Origin: Rufibacter sp. DG15C
GTDB lineage: Bacteria > Bacteroidota > Bacteroidia > Cytophagales > Hymenobacteraceae
Length of the DNA stretch: 64,000 nt
Assembly (NCBI RefSeq): GCF_001577755.1
Contig: NZ_CP010776.1
Span: forward strand, 1,302,001-1,366,000
Direction of reading: 5' to 3'
Part shown: piece after piece, positions 34,312-44,322 of the stretch
Position numbering within the stretch: the first letter of the stretch is position 1
Layout: every line of letters begins with the position of its first letter
The notes under the pieces: generated by a model
Databases searched by the model: none
What the model saw: the letters and a program-made list of their open reading frames with translations, nothing else
What the model was told of the DNA's origin: nothing
Position numbers and translations under genes: made by a program

Positions 34312-34833
34312 ATGTCTAACATACACCACAAGATCAGATCCGTGCGCAAGGCGCGCGGCATGACCCAGGAGGCGGTGGCTGAGGCACTTGGTATGACCAA
34401 GGGCAACCTGAGCCGCATGGAGAAGGGAGACGTGACCATCTCCCAGGAAAGAATCGATACCCTGGCAAAGTTCTTCGGTATGAGCGCAGAGGAGCTGGCC
34501 ACCTACGAGACGCTGGAGGAGAAGGTGACCAAAGAAGACCGCAATTCAGTTTTCTCAGAACAACTCCGGCAGCGCGAGGCGCAAATCCTGAGGATGCAAC
34601 GAGAAACGGAGCTCTTCCTGCTCGAGCTCCTCTCCCAGATGGTGCGTGAGGACGAGGCGCAGGGCCACCCGCAGCCGGGCCACCGGCTCTTCGAGCTGCC
34701 GGGCATCGGGCGCCTGCTCAACGGTGAGAACACCACGGCGGGCTTCGCCCTGCTGGAACCCTACCGCGAACACGAGCTCTTCAAGGCGCAGGCCATCTTA
34801 GGCAGGCTCCACCCATCTACAAAGAAGAAATAA
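34312..34833 (+). CDS. XRE-family regulator with long C-terminal helix region
   Basis: The 173-residue protein has an HTH at residues 5-60 (IRSVRKARGMTQEAVAEALG, MTKGNLSRMEKGDVTISQER). Residues 70-125 are charged and helical, likely a coiled coil, followed by a C-terminal segment rich in Gly/His/Pro. It opens a GC-rich gene group (to 36351) that leads to the serine recombinase. It probably controls that group or the recombinase. The intergenic DNA before it is very A/T-rich, in sharp contrast. Confidence 0.82.
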   Translation: MSNIHHKIRSVRKARGMTQEAVAEALGMTKGNLSRMEKGDVTISQERIDTLAKFFGMSAEELATYETLEEKVTKEDRNSVFSEQLRQREAQILRMQRETELFLLELLSQMVREDEAQGHPQPGHRLFELPGIGRLLNGENTTAGFALLEPYREHELFKAQAILGRLHPSTKKK

Positions 34834-34899
34834 GCCGAACAGTTCAGCTATCACCTATTGAAATCGATAACATATTTTATCCACCAAAACCCAACTACC

Positions 34900-35385
34900 A
34901 TGCAAGAACAAACGAAAGAAGCGGCGGAGCTTTACGGCCTGCCCATCACCCTAAGGGTGCCGGCCGAGCTTAAGCGAAAGCTGTCCGATGAGGCGGCGGC
35001 GCTCGGCGTCAGCCTGGCCCAGCACGGGGCGGGCATCCTGGCCGGCGCCCACCAGGCCTCGGAGAGCGTCTCCACCCAACTGGACCTGGCCCTCCGGGAG
35101 AACCGAGCATTAGGCCAGAGGCTAGCCGTTCTGGAAAAACAGAGCGCCTGGCAAGAGGGCGATGCCGGCAGCGTGCTCGATACCCTGCGCAGAAACTTTG
35201 CAGTCCTTGCCGAGGCGCACGAGAAAAGGGAGGCAGTGACCCAGGACGCGTTGAGGGCAAGGGGCTTCGACTTCAACTTCAACACCAATATCGCCTTCTT
35301 AGACGGCGCCCAGTACTTCTGCGTCTTTGGTCTGGGCTACCGCCTGGAGGGGAAGAAGATGACCATCCGAGAATTCAAATCATAA
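34900..35385 (+). CDS. Ribbon-helix-helix-like protein of the mobile module
   Basis: ATG 34900 (MQEQTKEAAELYGLPITLRV) was chosen over 34858. The N-terminal 45 residues (LPITLRVPAELKRKLSDEAA, ALGVSLAQHGAGILAG) fit the strand-helix-helix of Arc/CopG-type DNA binders. The middle is a Leu/Glu-rich coiled coil and the C-terminus contains FDFNFNTNIAFLDGAQYFC. It lies 66 bp after the XRE gene and 4 bp before the next gene. Unusual codon use (high GC at third position) is shared with its neighbours. Function unknown; a relaxase accessory or element regulator is possible. Confidence 0.55.
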   Translation: MQEQTKEAAELYGLPITLRVPAELKRKLSDEAAALGVSLAQHGAGILAGAHQASESVSTQLDLALRENRALGQRLAVLEKQSAWQEGDAGSVLDTLRRNFAVLAEAHEKREAVTQDALRARGFDFNFNTNIAFLDGAQYFCVFGLGYRLEGKKMTIREFKS

Positions 35386-35389
35386 GACC

Positions 35390-35575
35390 ATGACAGCTAC
35401 CTACACCTTAGTGGAATGGCCATCGGCGGACCTAAGCGCCCTGCCAATCGGCCCGCCCCGGCAAAGAGGCCAAAACAAATTATATATCATTGCTATCCTC
35501 TTTCTCTTGGCCCTGGCCCTGACGTGGCTCATCTTGGAGAACAGGAGAAAGGAAAGGAAGTCGCCATGGGCATGA
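35390..35575 (+). CDS. Small single-pass membrane protein of the mobile module
   Basis: The 61-residue protein has one TM helix (LYIIAILFLLALALTWLILE) preceded by a Pro/Arg-rich part and followed by a basic tail (NRRKERKSPWA). It starts 4 bp after the RHH-like gene stops and its stop overlaps the start of the next gene in ATGGGCATGA, so it is translationally coupled to both. No family recognised. The tight spacing is the main support. Confidence 0.6.
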   Translation: MTATYTLVEWPSADLSALPIGPPRQRGQNKLYIIAILFLLALALTWLILENRRKERKSPWA

Positions 35576-36351
35576 AGACGGGAACAACGACACAGGACCT
35601 GCCCGCCCACATCCGGCATGAACTGCCCAGAACCCTCACCGCCCGGCGCGTGGAGCCGTCCGCGGACGACCTGGCCGCACTGACAGCGCTGGGGCTTGGC
35701 ATCGGCGTCCCCGGTGGCGGGCTCCTCACCCTGGCCGAGGGGCTGTGCGTGGGGGTGCTGGCCGAGCTGGCGCGCTACGGCTTCCCCTCCCGCGTGGTCT
35801 ACGCCGTCGGAAAATTACTGACGGCGAAAGTGGAGGTGGAGGGCATAGAGCTGCCCGGCAGCGGGGGCAGGCTCCTGTACGCCGAGATGTCATTGCTGGA
35901 CCTCTACCTGGAGGAGGCGCTGGAGACCGGTGGCAACGCCCTGTTGCAGGTCACCCGGGACGGCAGGACCCAACTGGTCTCCCGCGGCAGCAGCCACTCT
36001 CACCCAGCGGGTGGATGCGTGAGCTTCCCGCTCCTTGCCATGGCCCACCAGCTCGCTGGGGATAATACTCAAAGTTTCCAAGGCAGCTTCCAGGCGCTGG
36101 TCGGCGAGGCTGAGTTGGCCCTACTTGCCGCCGTGAACGAGCCGGCATACCGAGAGGTCCAGGTGGTCAAGCCAAAGCAGGGCGGCGCCCACCGCTGGGA
36201 CTTGCTCACCGTAGAATCGGGCGTGGCCTCGCCCCAGGAGCTACACCGCCTGGTAGGACAGACGGCAGGGACGGCGGACACCGTCAGCCTCACCGGCCTG
36301 CCCAGCCAGCGCAAGGCTTCCTACACTTACACCCGCAGGAAAAGGTACTAA
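35566..36351 (+). CDS. MerR-like hypothetical protein of the mobile module
   Basis: The frame is open from 35416, but ATG 35566 (or 35572, which overlaps the upstream stop as ATGA) fits the coupling, giving about 261 residues. Residues 22-75 (DLAALTALGLGIGVPGGGLL, TLAEGLCVGVLAELARYGFP) resemble the N-terminal winged helix of MerR-like proteins, and later parts look like a sensor or scaffold. The C-terminus is basic with Arg/Lys. Its composition is strongly GC-rich. It ends about 125 bp before the small frame preceding the recombinase. The HTH reading is tentative. Confidence 0.55.
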   Translation: MGMKTGTTTQDLPAHIRHELPRTLTARRVEPSADDLAALTALGLGIGVPGGGLLTLAEGLCVGVLAELARYGFPSRVVYAVGKLLTAKVEVEGIELPGSGGRLLYAEMSLLDLYLEEALETGGNALLQVTRDGRTQLVSRGSSHSHPAGGCVSFPLLAMAHQLAGDNTQSFQGSFQALVGEAELALLAAVNEPAYREVQVVKPKQGGAHRWDLLTVESGVASPQELHRLVGQTAGTADTVSLTGLPSQRKASYTYTRRKRY

Positions 36352-36397
36352 GACCTAAGCATTAATCGCTCCAAATCAGCAAGAAAAATAAACCGGC

Positions 36398-36450
36398 ACT
36401 GAATACCTCAGGCCCATATAAAGAATAGGCATCCTTACTGAATACCTCAG
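36398..36450. promoter_or_regulatory. Two direct copies of a CTGA-n5-TCAG dyad, 39 bp apart
   Basis: ACTGAATACCTCAG occurs at 36398..36411 and again at 36437..36450. Each copy contains CTGA and TCAG as inverted half-sites around ATACC. It lies in the leader of the small gene/recombinase pair, so it could be an operator for one of the module regulators or an accessory recombination site. Confidence 0.45.
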
Positions 36451-36476
36451 ACGCGTGCGGAAACCTCTGATTTTCC

Positions 36477-36662
36477 GTGAAGGCATCAACTACTAACCCT
36501 AATTTAAAACAAAGACCCCTTACCCCACATACCCTCAAAACATACCCTGGCCTGCAAAAGCTAAGCTACAAGGAGGCAGAGGAAATATTTGAAAGCCTGT
36601 CGCTCCTCGCCCAGCTCTGCTATGAGCTGTACACAGAGAACCAGGTCGATGACAAAACATAA
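36477..36662 (+). CDS. Small helical protein preceding the recombinase
   Basis: A GTG at 36477 is the only in-frame start; no ATG is available. The 61-residue product has a conserved-looking helix (YPGLQKLSYKEAEEIFESLS, LLAQLCYELYTEN). Small proteins of this type commonly precede recombinase genes in Bacteroidota, possibly as partners. It ends 41 bp before the recombinase. The start is the weakest part of the call. Confidence 0.55.
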   Translation: MKASTTNPNLKQRPLTPHTLKTYPGLQKLSYKEAEEIFESLSLLAQLCYELYTENQVDDKT

Positions 36663-36703
36663 AAAAGAACACCTTAGGTATATCAAATTCAGATTAAAAC
36701 GAC

Positions 36704-38343
<1,640 letters not shown>

Positions 38344-38387
38344 CTGTTTGTAATACAAATGTAGGAGGTTTTGCCATATCCTCCAAA

Positions 38388-38425
38388 CGTTTTTGGCAAG
38401 TTTTTGTGAAAACAGGCTAAAAACG
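38388..38425. repeat. Dispersed palindromic repeat, copy 2, overlapping a coding end
   Basis: CGTTTTTGGCAAGTTTTT faces GAAAACAGGCTAAAAACG. The right arm overlaps the last 9 bases of the BamA/TamA-like gene (stop 38419..38417), so it supplies the final Arg-Phe codons and the stop. It also lies 45 bp upstream of the tRNA. Confidence 0.8.
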
Positions 38426-40210
38426 GCCCGTAATCCCGAAGTGAATTTTAGAGCGCTGCAGTGTAAATGGCTCACTGGCAGTGCGTCCCACCGAATATAC
38501 CAGCTGAAAAATTCCGGCGCCAGTAGAGAAACTAATTCCGCCGCCTACGCCGCTCGCCCATTGTGCCAGGGTGTCTTGGGGCAAATCCCGCCGCAGGTAG
38601 CCTTGGTCATAGAGCAGGAACATGTAAGAATCCAGCCCGGTGTAGAGCCTATACTCTAAAGTACTAATGGCGTAGGAAGAAGCATAGAAGGCATAATCAT
38701 CAAACCCGCGCAGCGAGGAAAGGCCGCCCAACCTGTAAAGCTCATTCAAATATAGCCGTTCATTCAAGAGCGCTTCGCCTTTTAGGCGCGTGAGTAGGAC
38801 CGCGTTTTTAGAGACGGGCCAGTAGCGCTCCAACCTAGTAGCCACGCTGAACTGCGAGGTGCGCAACTGCAGGGTGTCATAGTAACTGGCTTCTACGCGC
38901 GCGTTGCGCTGGATGCGCTTGGTGCCCACCGCGCCCTGCAAAAAGGCTTGCATGCCCCGACGCGGAAAGAATAAATCATCCAGGCTGTTCCAGCTATAAG
39001 AAAGGCCATAGGAGGTGAAGTTGGCGTCAATCGCTGAAGAGTCGTTGCGCTGGCGCTTGATGACCTCAGCGGACAGCATCTGGGTGCTCAGAATCTCGGT
39101 GAAGAACGTCACCCGGTTGGTGACGGACAAAGGATAGGTCACCTCTACCCGCGGCCGAAGGTTTAGAAAAGAAGTATCCTGTTTGTATAAGTGAAACTGC
39201 GCGGCCACCTCCAACGGTGAGTTAAAGAGATTGGGATGTCGATATTCGGCGTCCAGCAGTTGGGAGTTCCGGTCTACTTTGCGCCAGTGGAGGCCAATCT
39301 GCTTACCGCTGCCGCGTAGGTTGCGCACCTGTAGGTTCACTTCACCAGTAATGAGGAGTTTGGCGCTTTGGGCGTTGGGGTCGGGCAGGAAGCCGATGAT
39401 ACCGTCAAACTGGTTGGCCTTTTTCTCTTCCAGAAAGAAATACACGCGCGCCTGGTTCTTGGCAAACAATACCTGCGGCGGACCCACCACCCGCACAAAG
39501 GGCAATTGCCGCAAGGCCCGCAGCGCCTCATCTATGCGTTGTTGCGAAAACGGCTGGCCGGGAGCCAGCTGGGTGAATCTATACAAGGCGTTCTGCTGAA
39601 TTCTGGCATTGCCCACAATCTGCACCGAGTCTATGAGCATCAAAGGTCCTCGCACCACGCGCAACGTAGCCTGAATCTTATCATCCTCCACCTCCAAAGA
39701 ATCCAACCTGACCTGCGCAAACGGATGCCCAATGTTCTCCGCTTCACGGATAAGCGCGTTCTGAAGACGGGCGAATTCCTCGGGCCGTAAGGGCGTGCCG
39801 CGGTAGAGCTTTTCTCTAAAGCCCACTTTCTCCAGCAGGCCTTCGCCCACGTTGCCATTCTTCAAGGACGCCCATTGGTATTGCCCGCCCGTAAAAACGT
39901 GCACCGTTAAAGAGTCTTTCTTCAGGTGGAAAGAATCTATGGAGGCGGTAAGGTAGCCTTCTTCCTGCACTTGGGTGAGCCATGCCTTGAGTTCCTGCCT
40001 GAGGGCCAGGGAATCCTGTTCCTGCAGTTTGGGCTGTCGGCGTTCCCAGACGTTGGCGGCTTCGGGCGAAGGGGCCACCACCTTTAGTTTCAGGCGGTTT
40101 TGGGCCAGCAAAGTACCAGAGAATCCCCAACACAGAGCCAGCACCGCTATAATTCTATAACTTTGCCTGCGTAGGTTGCTTACCCTGTGGGAACTTGCCA
40201 TCCATTTCAT
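38417..40210 (-). CDS. BamA/TamA-family outer membrane protein
   Basis: The 597-residue protein has a signal peptide (ALCWGFSGTLLAQ), POTRA-like domains (VRGPLMLIDSVQIVGNARIQ, QALRALRQLPFVRVVGPPQV-like) and a C-terminal barrel with LGGLSSLRGFDDYAFYASSY, the RGF motif of lid loop L6 in Omp85 proteins, and a terminal Phe. It is shorter than BamA, closer to TamA or patatin-associated Omp85 proteins. It should fold or insert outer-membrane proteins, or export a partner. The terminal codons lie in a palindromic repeat. Confidence 0.85.
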   Translation of the reverse strand: MKWMASSHRVSNLRRQSYRIIAVLALCWGFSGTLLAQNRLKLKVVAPSPEAANVWERRQPKLQEQDSLALRQELKAWLTQVQEEGYLTASIDSFHLKKDSLTVHVFTGGQYQWASLKNGNVGEGLLEKVGFREKLYRGTPLRPEEFARLQNALIREAENIGHPFAQVRLDSLEVEDDKIQATLRVVRGPLMLIDSVQIVGNARIQQNALYRFTQLAPGQPFSQQRIDEALRALRQLPFVRVVGPPQVLFAKNQARVYFFLEEKKANQFDGIIGFLPDPNAQSAKLLITGEVNLQVRNLRGSGKQIGLHWRKVDRNSQLLDAEYRHPNLFNSPLEVAAQFHLYKQDTSFLNLRPRVEVTYPLSVTNRVTFFTEILSTQMLSAEVIKRQRNDSSAIDANFTSYGLSYSWNSLDDLFFPRRGMQAFLQGAVGTKRIQRNARVEASYYDTLQLRTSQFSVATRLERYWPVSKNAVLLTRLKGEALLNERLYLNELYRLGGLSSLRGFDDYAFYASSYAISTLEYRLYTGLDSYMFLLYDQGYLRRDLPQDTLAQWASGVGGGISFSTGAGIFQLVYSVGRTASEPFTLQRSKIHFGITGRF

Positions 40211-40288
40211 TGTTTACCAAGGTACTGCTTGCCGGGGCAACCGTGCAAATGCAGTACTTTATCCTTCATCTTTTACCTATAACGCACT

Positions 40289-41431
40289 TTGGCCGGAATT
40301 TATCTTCACATCCCTTTTTGTAAACAAGCCTGCCATTACTGCGACTTCCATTTTAGCACCTCGCTGGGCTTGAAAGAAGCGGTCTTGCAGGCCATGCATC
40401 AGGAACTGCTTCTGCAGAAAGACTACCTGCGCGGCGAAACTATCCAGACCATCTACTTCGGAGGCGGTACGCCGTCCATCTTGTCGGTGCCCGAGATTCA
40501 GGGACTGCTGGACGCCATTTACCAGTTGCACACCGTCACGCCAGACGCCGAGATTACCCTAGAGGCCAACCCAGACGACCTGACACCCGAGAAACTACTG
40601 GCCTTACGGCAAACGCCCATCAACCGGCTGAGCATTGGGGTGCAGTCGTTCCATGACCCGCACCTGCAGCTCATGAACCGACCGCACTCTGCGCAAGAAG
40701 CCGTGGAATGCATCACGCTGGCGAAGAGCCTCGGCTTTGACAACATATCCCTAGATTTAATCTACGGCATCCCCGCCGAGGACGAAGCGCTGTGGGAACA
40801 GGACCTGGCCAAAGCTTTCGCCTTGAACGTGCAACATTTATCTTGTTACGCCTTGACCATTGAACCGAACACCGTGCTAGGCCACCGGCTGAAGAAAGGA
40901 AAATTCACGCCCGCCGAGGAAGAACGCGTGGCCCAGCAGTTTGAGCTGCTCATGACCGAGGCCAAAGACCACGGTTTCCTGCACTATGAAATCTCTAACT
41001 TCTGCCAGCCCGGCTTTGAGAGCAAACACAACAGCAGTTACTGGCGGCAGGTCCCGTATTTGGGCATAGGCCCTAGCGCGCACTCCTTCAACGGCGTGAG
41101 CCGGCAGTTCAACAAAGCGCACAACCCGCAGTATGTAGAAGCCTTGAAACTAGGTCAACTGCCTTGCACCGTTGAGGAGCTGTCTATAGAGGACCGCGTG
41201 AACGAGTATGTCATGACCACCCTGCGCACCAGTTGGGGCTGTGACACCGCTTACGTGCAACAGAAATGGGGCATGGACTTGCTAACCTTACACGCAGCCT
41301 ACTTAGCTAAAATTCAATCCCAGGGCCTGTTACGCATAGAAAGCCAAACCCTCCTTCTCACCGAGGCCGGCAAACTCCTGGCTGATGAAATTGCACTGGA
41401 CTTGTTCCTGCTACCGGAAGAGACTGAATAA
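40289..41431 (+). CDS. hemW: Radical-SAM heme chaperone HemW
   Basis: The 380-residue protein has the radical-SAM cluster FCKQACHYCDF (CxxxCxxC) near residue 10, then YFGGGTPSILS, ANPDDLTPEKL and IGVQSFHD of the HemN/HemW family, with the HemW C-terminal domain (SIEDRVNEYVMTTLRT). It lacks the extra N-terminal region of oxygen-independent CPO HemN. The start is TTG 40289, since an in-frame TAA lies three codons upstream and there is no ATG before the cluster. HemW inserts or delivers heme in respiratory enzymes. Confidence 0.92.
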   Translation: MAGIYLHIPFCKQACHYCDFHFSTSLGLKEAVLQAMHQELLLQKDYLRGETIQTIYFGGGTPSILSVPEIQGLLDAIYQLHTVTPDAEITLEANPDDLTPEKLLALRQTPINRLSIGVQSFHDPHLQLMNRPHSAQEAVECITLAKSLGFDNISLDLIYGIPAEDEALWEQDLAKAFALNVQHLSCYALTIEPNTVLGHRLKKGKFTPAEEERVAQQFELLMTEAKDHGFLHYEISNFCQPGFESKHNSSYWRQVPYLGIGPSAHSFNGVSRQFNKAHNPQYVEALKLGQLPCTVEELSIEDRVNEYVMTTLRTSWGCDTAYVQQKWGMDLLTLHAAYLAKIQSQGLLRIESQTLLLTEAGKLLADEIALDLFLLPEETE

Positions 41432-41448
41432 ACCGAGTAGCCGTCATT

Positions 41449-41486
41449 CGTTTTTGGCCTACTTCTCAGAAAACAGGCCAAAAACG
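41449..41486. repeat. Dispersed palindromic repeat, copy 3
   Basis: CGTTTTTGGCCTACTTCT faces AGAAAACAGGCCAAAAACG. It lies 18 bp after the hemW stop and 85 bp before the metallo-hydrolase start, both on the plus strand. Confidence 0.85.
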
Positions 41487-41570
41487 AACATCCACTTTCA
41501 CCTTGGTATCTAACAATATACCACTAATCATTTTATGCGCTCAGGGGTTATACCTTTGAGACTCTATCCC

Positions 41571-42695
41571 ATGAAGAAATTTATGCTCATTTTGCTTTCC
41601 ATTATTGGGGCCATTGCCTTGGGCGGCGGCCTGTTCGTGTCGTTTGCGCCTACGTTTGGGGCCACGGCCCAGGGCCAGAGCCTGGACAGAATCCAGAAGT
41701 CCCCCAACTTTAAAAACGGCAAGTTTCAGAACGCATCGCACACGCCCATGATGGACGAGTCGCCGTTACTGGACAAGGTCAAAATCTTCTATAAGTTCTT
41801 TACCGGCGTAGACGGTTCCTCGCCCGAAGGCCCTTTGCCCATGGTCAACTTGAAGCCAGGTGACTTTCAGGCAACGCCCAGCCAGACGCCCGTGATTACG
41901 TGGTTCGGACATTCGGCGGTGATGATAGAAATTGGGGGCAAGCGCATCTTCGCGGACCCTATGCTGGGACAGCGCGCCTCGCCGGTCTCGTTCATCGGTT
42001 CTAAGCGGTTTAATAAAGACTTACCCATCAAGATTGAAGACCTGCCGGCCTTAGACATCGTGTTGCTGTCGCATGACCATTATGACCACTTGGACCACGG
42101 CACCATTGAGAAACTGAAGGGGAAAGCCAAACACTTCTTCGTGCCGCTGGGCGTGGCCGCGCACCTGGTAAAATGGGGCGTAGCGCCGGAGAAAATCACG
42201 GAACTGGACTGGTGGGAAACCGCCACCTATGAGGGCCTCACCTTGGCCGCCACCCCAGCCCGCCATTTCTCTGGCCGAGGCTTAAATGACCGCGACAAAA
42301 CGCTCTGGTGCTCCTGGGTGTTGAAGTCGGCCAGCAACTCAGTGTACTTTGGGGGAGACTCTGGCTATGACAAGCACTTTAAAGAGATTGGCGAGAAGTA
42401 CGGCCCGTTTGATGTGACCATGCTGGAGTGCGGCCAGTACAACAAGGCCTGGAAATACATTCACATGATGCCCGAAGAAACCGCCCAAGCCCACGTAGAC
42501 TTGAAAGGCAAAGTCTTGATGCCTACGCATTGGGGTGCTTTCTCCCTGGCCCTGCACACCTGGCAAGAGCCTATTAAGCGCCTGAGCAAAGCCGCCAGAC
42601 AACTCAACATCCAGATGGCTACGCCTATTATTGGCCAACGCTGGGAACCTACGGGTACCTTGCCGCAGGAGCAATGGTGGAAGGGTGTTAAGTAA
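41571..42695 (+). CDS. MBL-fold metallo-hydrolase (NAPE-PLD/UlaG-like), exported
   Basis: ATG 41571 (MKKFMLILLSIIGAIALGGG) gives a clean TM or signal and was preferred to 41535. The 374-residue product has the metal site LLSHDHYDHLDHG (HxHxDH), with later ligands in TPARHFSGRG, FGGDSGYDKHF and MPTHWGAFSL. This spacing matches the NAPE-PLD/UlaG branch of metallo-beta-lactamase-fold lipid or phosphodiester hydrolases. The substrate is unknown. It is flanked by palindromic repeats on both sides. Confidence 0.85.
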   Translation: MKKFMLILLSIIGAIALGGGLFVSFAPTFGATAQGQSLDRIQKSPNFKNGKFQNASHTPMMDESPLLDKVKIFYKFFTGVDGSSPEGPLPMVNLKPGDFQATPSQTPVITWFGHSAVMIEIGGKRIFADPMLGQRASPVSFIGSKRFNKDLPIKIEDLPALDIVLLSHDHYDHLDHGTIEKLKGKAKHFFVPLGVAAHLVKWGVAPEKITELDWWETATYEGLTLAATPARHFSGRGLNDRDKTLWCSWVLKSASNSVYFGGDSGYDKHFKEIGEKYGPFDVTMLECGQYNKAWKYIHMMPEETAQAHVDLKGKVLMPTHWGAFSLALHTWQEPIKRLSKAARQLNIQMATPIIGQRWEPTGTLPQEQWWKGVK

Positions 42696-42704
42696 GAAAT
42701 AATG

Positions 42705-42752
42705 AATGCCGTTTTTGGCCTGTTTTAGAGAAATCAGGTCAAAAACGGCATT
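42705..42752. repeat. Dispersed palindromic repeat, copy 4, with extended stem
   Basis: AATGCCGTTTTTGGCC starts the left arm and GGTCAAAAACGGCATT ends the right arm, so the base pairing extends beyond the family core to AATGCC/GGCATT. It lies 10 bp after the metallo-hydrolase stop. Confidence 0.85.
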
Positions 42753-42840
42753 ACCATATCCAGAGAAAGACACGTGCGTATGAACAAGACGGCTATTTGG
42801 TGGTTACGCCACTAAGTCGTTTTCTAATGTTCATAGAACT

Positions 42841-43752
42841 ATGCTGCTGTCCCATAATATTCCCTTCAGGTACATCTTCCGGAAAATACGGGTAGATGTG
42901 TTGCGCGTGCTGCTGTTCTCCATCTCGTTTCATATTCTAAAGTTGGTCCTAACTGATGCCCTGCCACCGGTGCCCTCTGGGTTGGCGTCTGTGCTGGGTA
43001 CGGGCATCTCCTTGCTATTGGCATTCAACCTGAACCAGTCCTATGAACGGTGGTGGGAGGCACGCATCATCTGGGGCGCCATCGTGAACGATTCCCGCGC
43101 GCTCATGCTGGAACTGAAAGCGTTCATCTCCTCGGCAGACGCCCAGAAACCACACATTCAGGCTGTGGTGCGGGGTATGGGACTTCGGCAGATTGCCTGG
43201 TGCTACAGCCTGGGACAGAGTCTGCGCAAGCAAAATCCGTTGGAGCATTTAGAAGAATTCATTCCGGCCCAAGAACTGGCGCACCTACAAGACAAGATGA
43301 ACAAACCGCTGGCCTTGCTGGAGTTGCACATGCAAGACGTAAACCGGCTGTACCAGGAACAAGCGCTCAACCAAATGCAGCAAACGCAGGTTTCGGGCAC
43401 CGTTACCCGGCTGGTGGACTCCATGGGCAGGGCAGAGCGCATTAACACCACGGTGTTTCCGGCCACCTACAGCATGTTCATCCATTTCTTCATCTACCTC
43501 TTCTTGGTTATTCTGTCGTTCACGCTGGTAGAGGCCATTGGCGTGTATGAAATACCGGTGCTCACGGCGGTGGCCTCTACGTTCTTCTTGGTAGAGAAGA
43601 CCGCCCGCCACATCCAGGACCCGTTCATGGACAAACCCACAGACACGCCGGTCACCGCTATTGCCCGTACCATTGAGATTAACATTAAACAGATGCTAGG
43701 CGAGCCCAACGTACCAGAACCGGCCCAACCCGACGGTTATTTCTTGATGTAG
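42841..43752 (+). CDS. Bestrophin-family anion channel protein (second copy)
   Basis: The 303-residue protein has LLAFNLNQSYERWWEARIIW, GAIVNDSRALMLELKAF, and the closing PFMDKPTDTPVTAIARTIEI, all signature parts of bestrophin. It resembles the protein at 11791..12666 in every motif but the sequences are clearly diverged, so this is an old paralog and not a recent duplication. It is followed 60 bp later by a small membrane protein gene. Confidence 0.9.
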   Translation: MLLSHNIPFRYIFRKIRVDVLRVLLFSISFHILKLVLTDALPPVPSGLASVLGTGISLLLAFNLNQSYERWWEARIIWGAIVNDSRALMLELKAFISSADAQKPHIQAVVRGMGLRQIAWCYSLGQSLRKQNPLEHLEEFIPAQELAHLQDKMNKPLALLELHMQDVNRLYQEQALNQMQQTQVSGTVTRLVDSMGRAERINTTVFPATYSMFIHFFIYLFLVILSFTLVEAIGVYEIPVLTAVASTFFLVEKTARHIQDPFMDKPTDTPVTAIARTIEINIKQMLGEPNVPEPAQPDGYFLM

Positions 43753-43813
43753 CCGGCTGCGTGTGGAAAAGGGGTGGCCGTTGCATCCTAAGAGAAACTA
43801 ACCTTTTCTACTT

Positions 43814-44128
43814 ATGGAAACTGCAACCAACGCTCATTCGCTTGCTTCCGCTCCCCGTAGCCCAAGAAAAGCCAGTTCTGTTTTGTTAGCCGGCTTGGCC
43901 TGTCTGGCCCTTCTTCTCTTGGGTGGTTTGTATTTCATCTCTACCCTCCAACCCGCCGTGCATGTTAGTTCAACGGTAGAAAGCACGGCTATTCCTTCAG
44001 CAAACCCAGATACCAGTACTATCTCTCCCTTCCCGCGTCTGGATAATCTGGCTGGCCATGCCATGTTCGCGCCTTTGATAGCTCCTGCCTCTGACTCCTT
44101 TCCCAAAGTGCGCGTCCGTCAGAGGTAA
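43814..44128 (+). CDS. Hypothetical single-pass membrane protein
   Basis: The 104-residue frame has a basic N-terminus, a TM helix (VLLAGLACLALLLLGGLYFI) and a Ser/Thr/Pro-rich extracytoplasmic tail. No family recognised. A good ATG, 60-bp spacing after the bestrophin gene and no better frame support it, but length makes the call moderate. Confidence 0.5.
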   Translation: METATNAHSLASAPRSPRKASSVLLAGLACLALLLLGGLYFISTLQPAVHVSSTVESTAIPSANPDTSTISPFPRLDNLAGHAMFAPLIAPASDSFPKVRVRQR

Positions 44129-44322
44129 GCTAGTGTACAGGATTCTCCGGAGCATTAGCGTGCCATTCTTTTTGGTGAGTGCTCGTGTCTGGCTCATATA
44201 TCTTAAGCGATTTGGGCCGGGCACGAGCACTTGCTTTTATTTGGGAGAAGCGCCCACCCATCAACAAATAAATTGGCCAAAAACAACTTCATGTTCTCCT
44301 AACTTCTGCAGAAGTTTACACT

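Noticed and set aside
35009-35260. Minus-strand 83-codon frame in the GC-rich module
   Set aside because: Antisense to the RHH-like gene in GC-rich DNA where long chance frames are expected.
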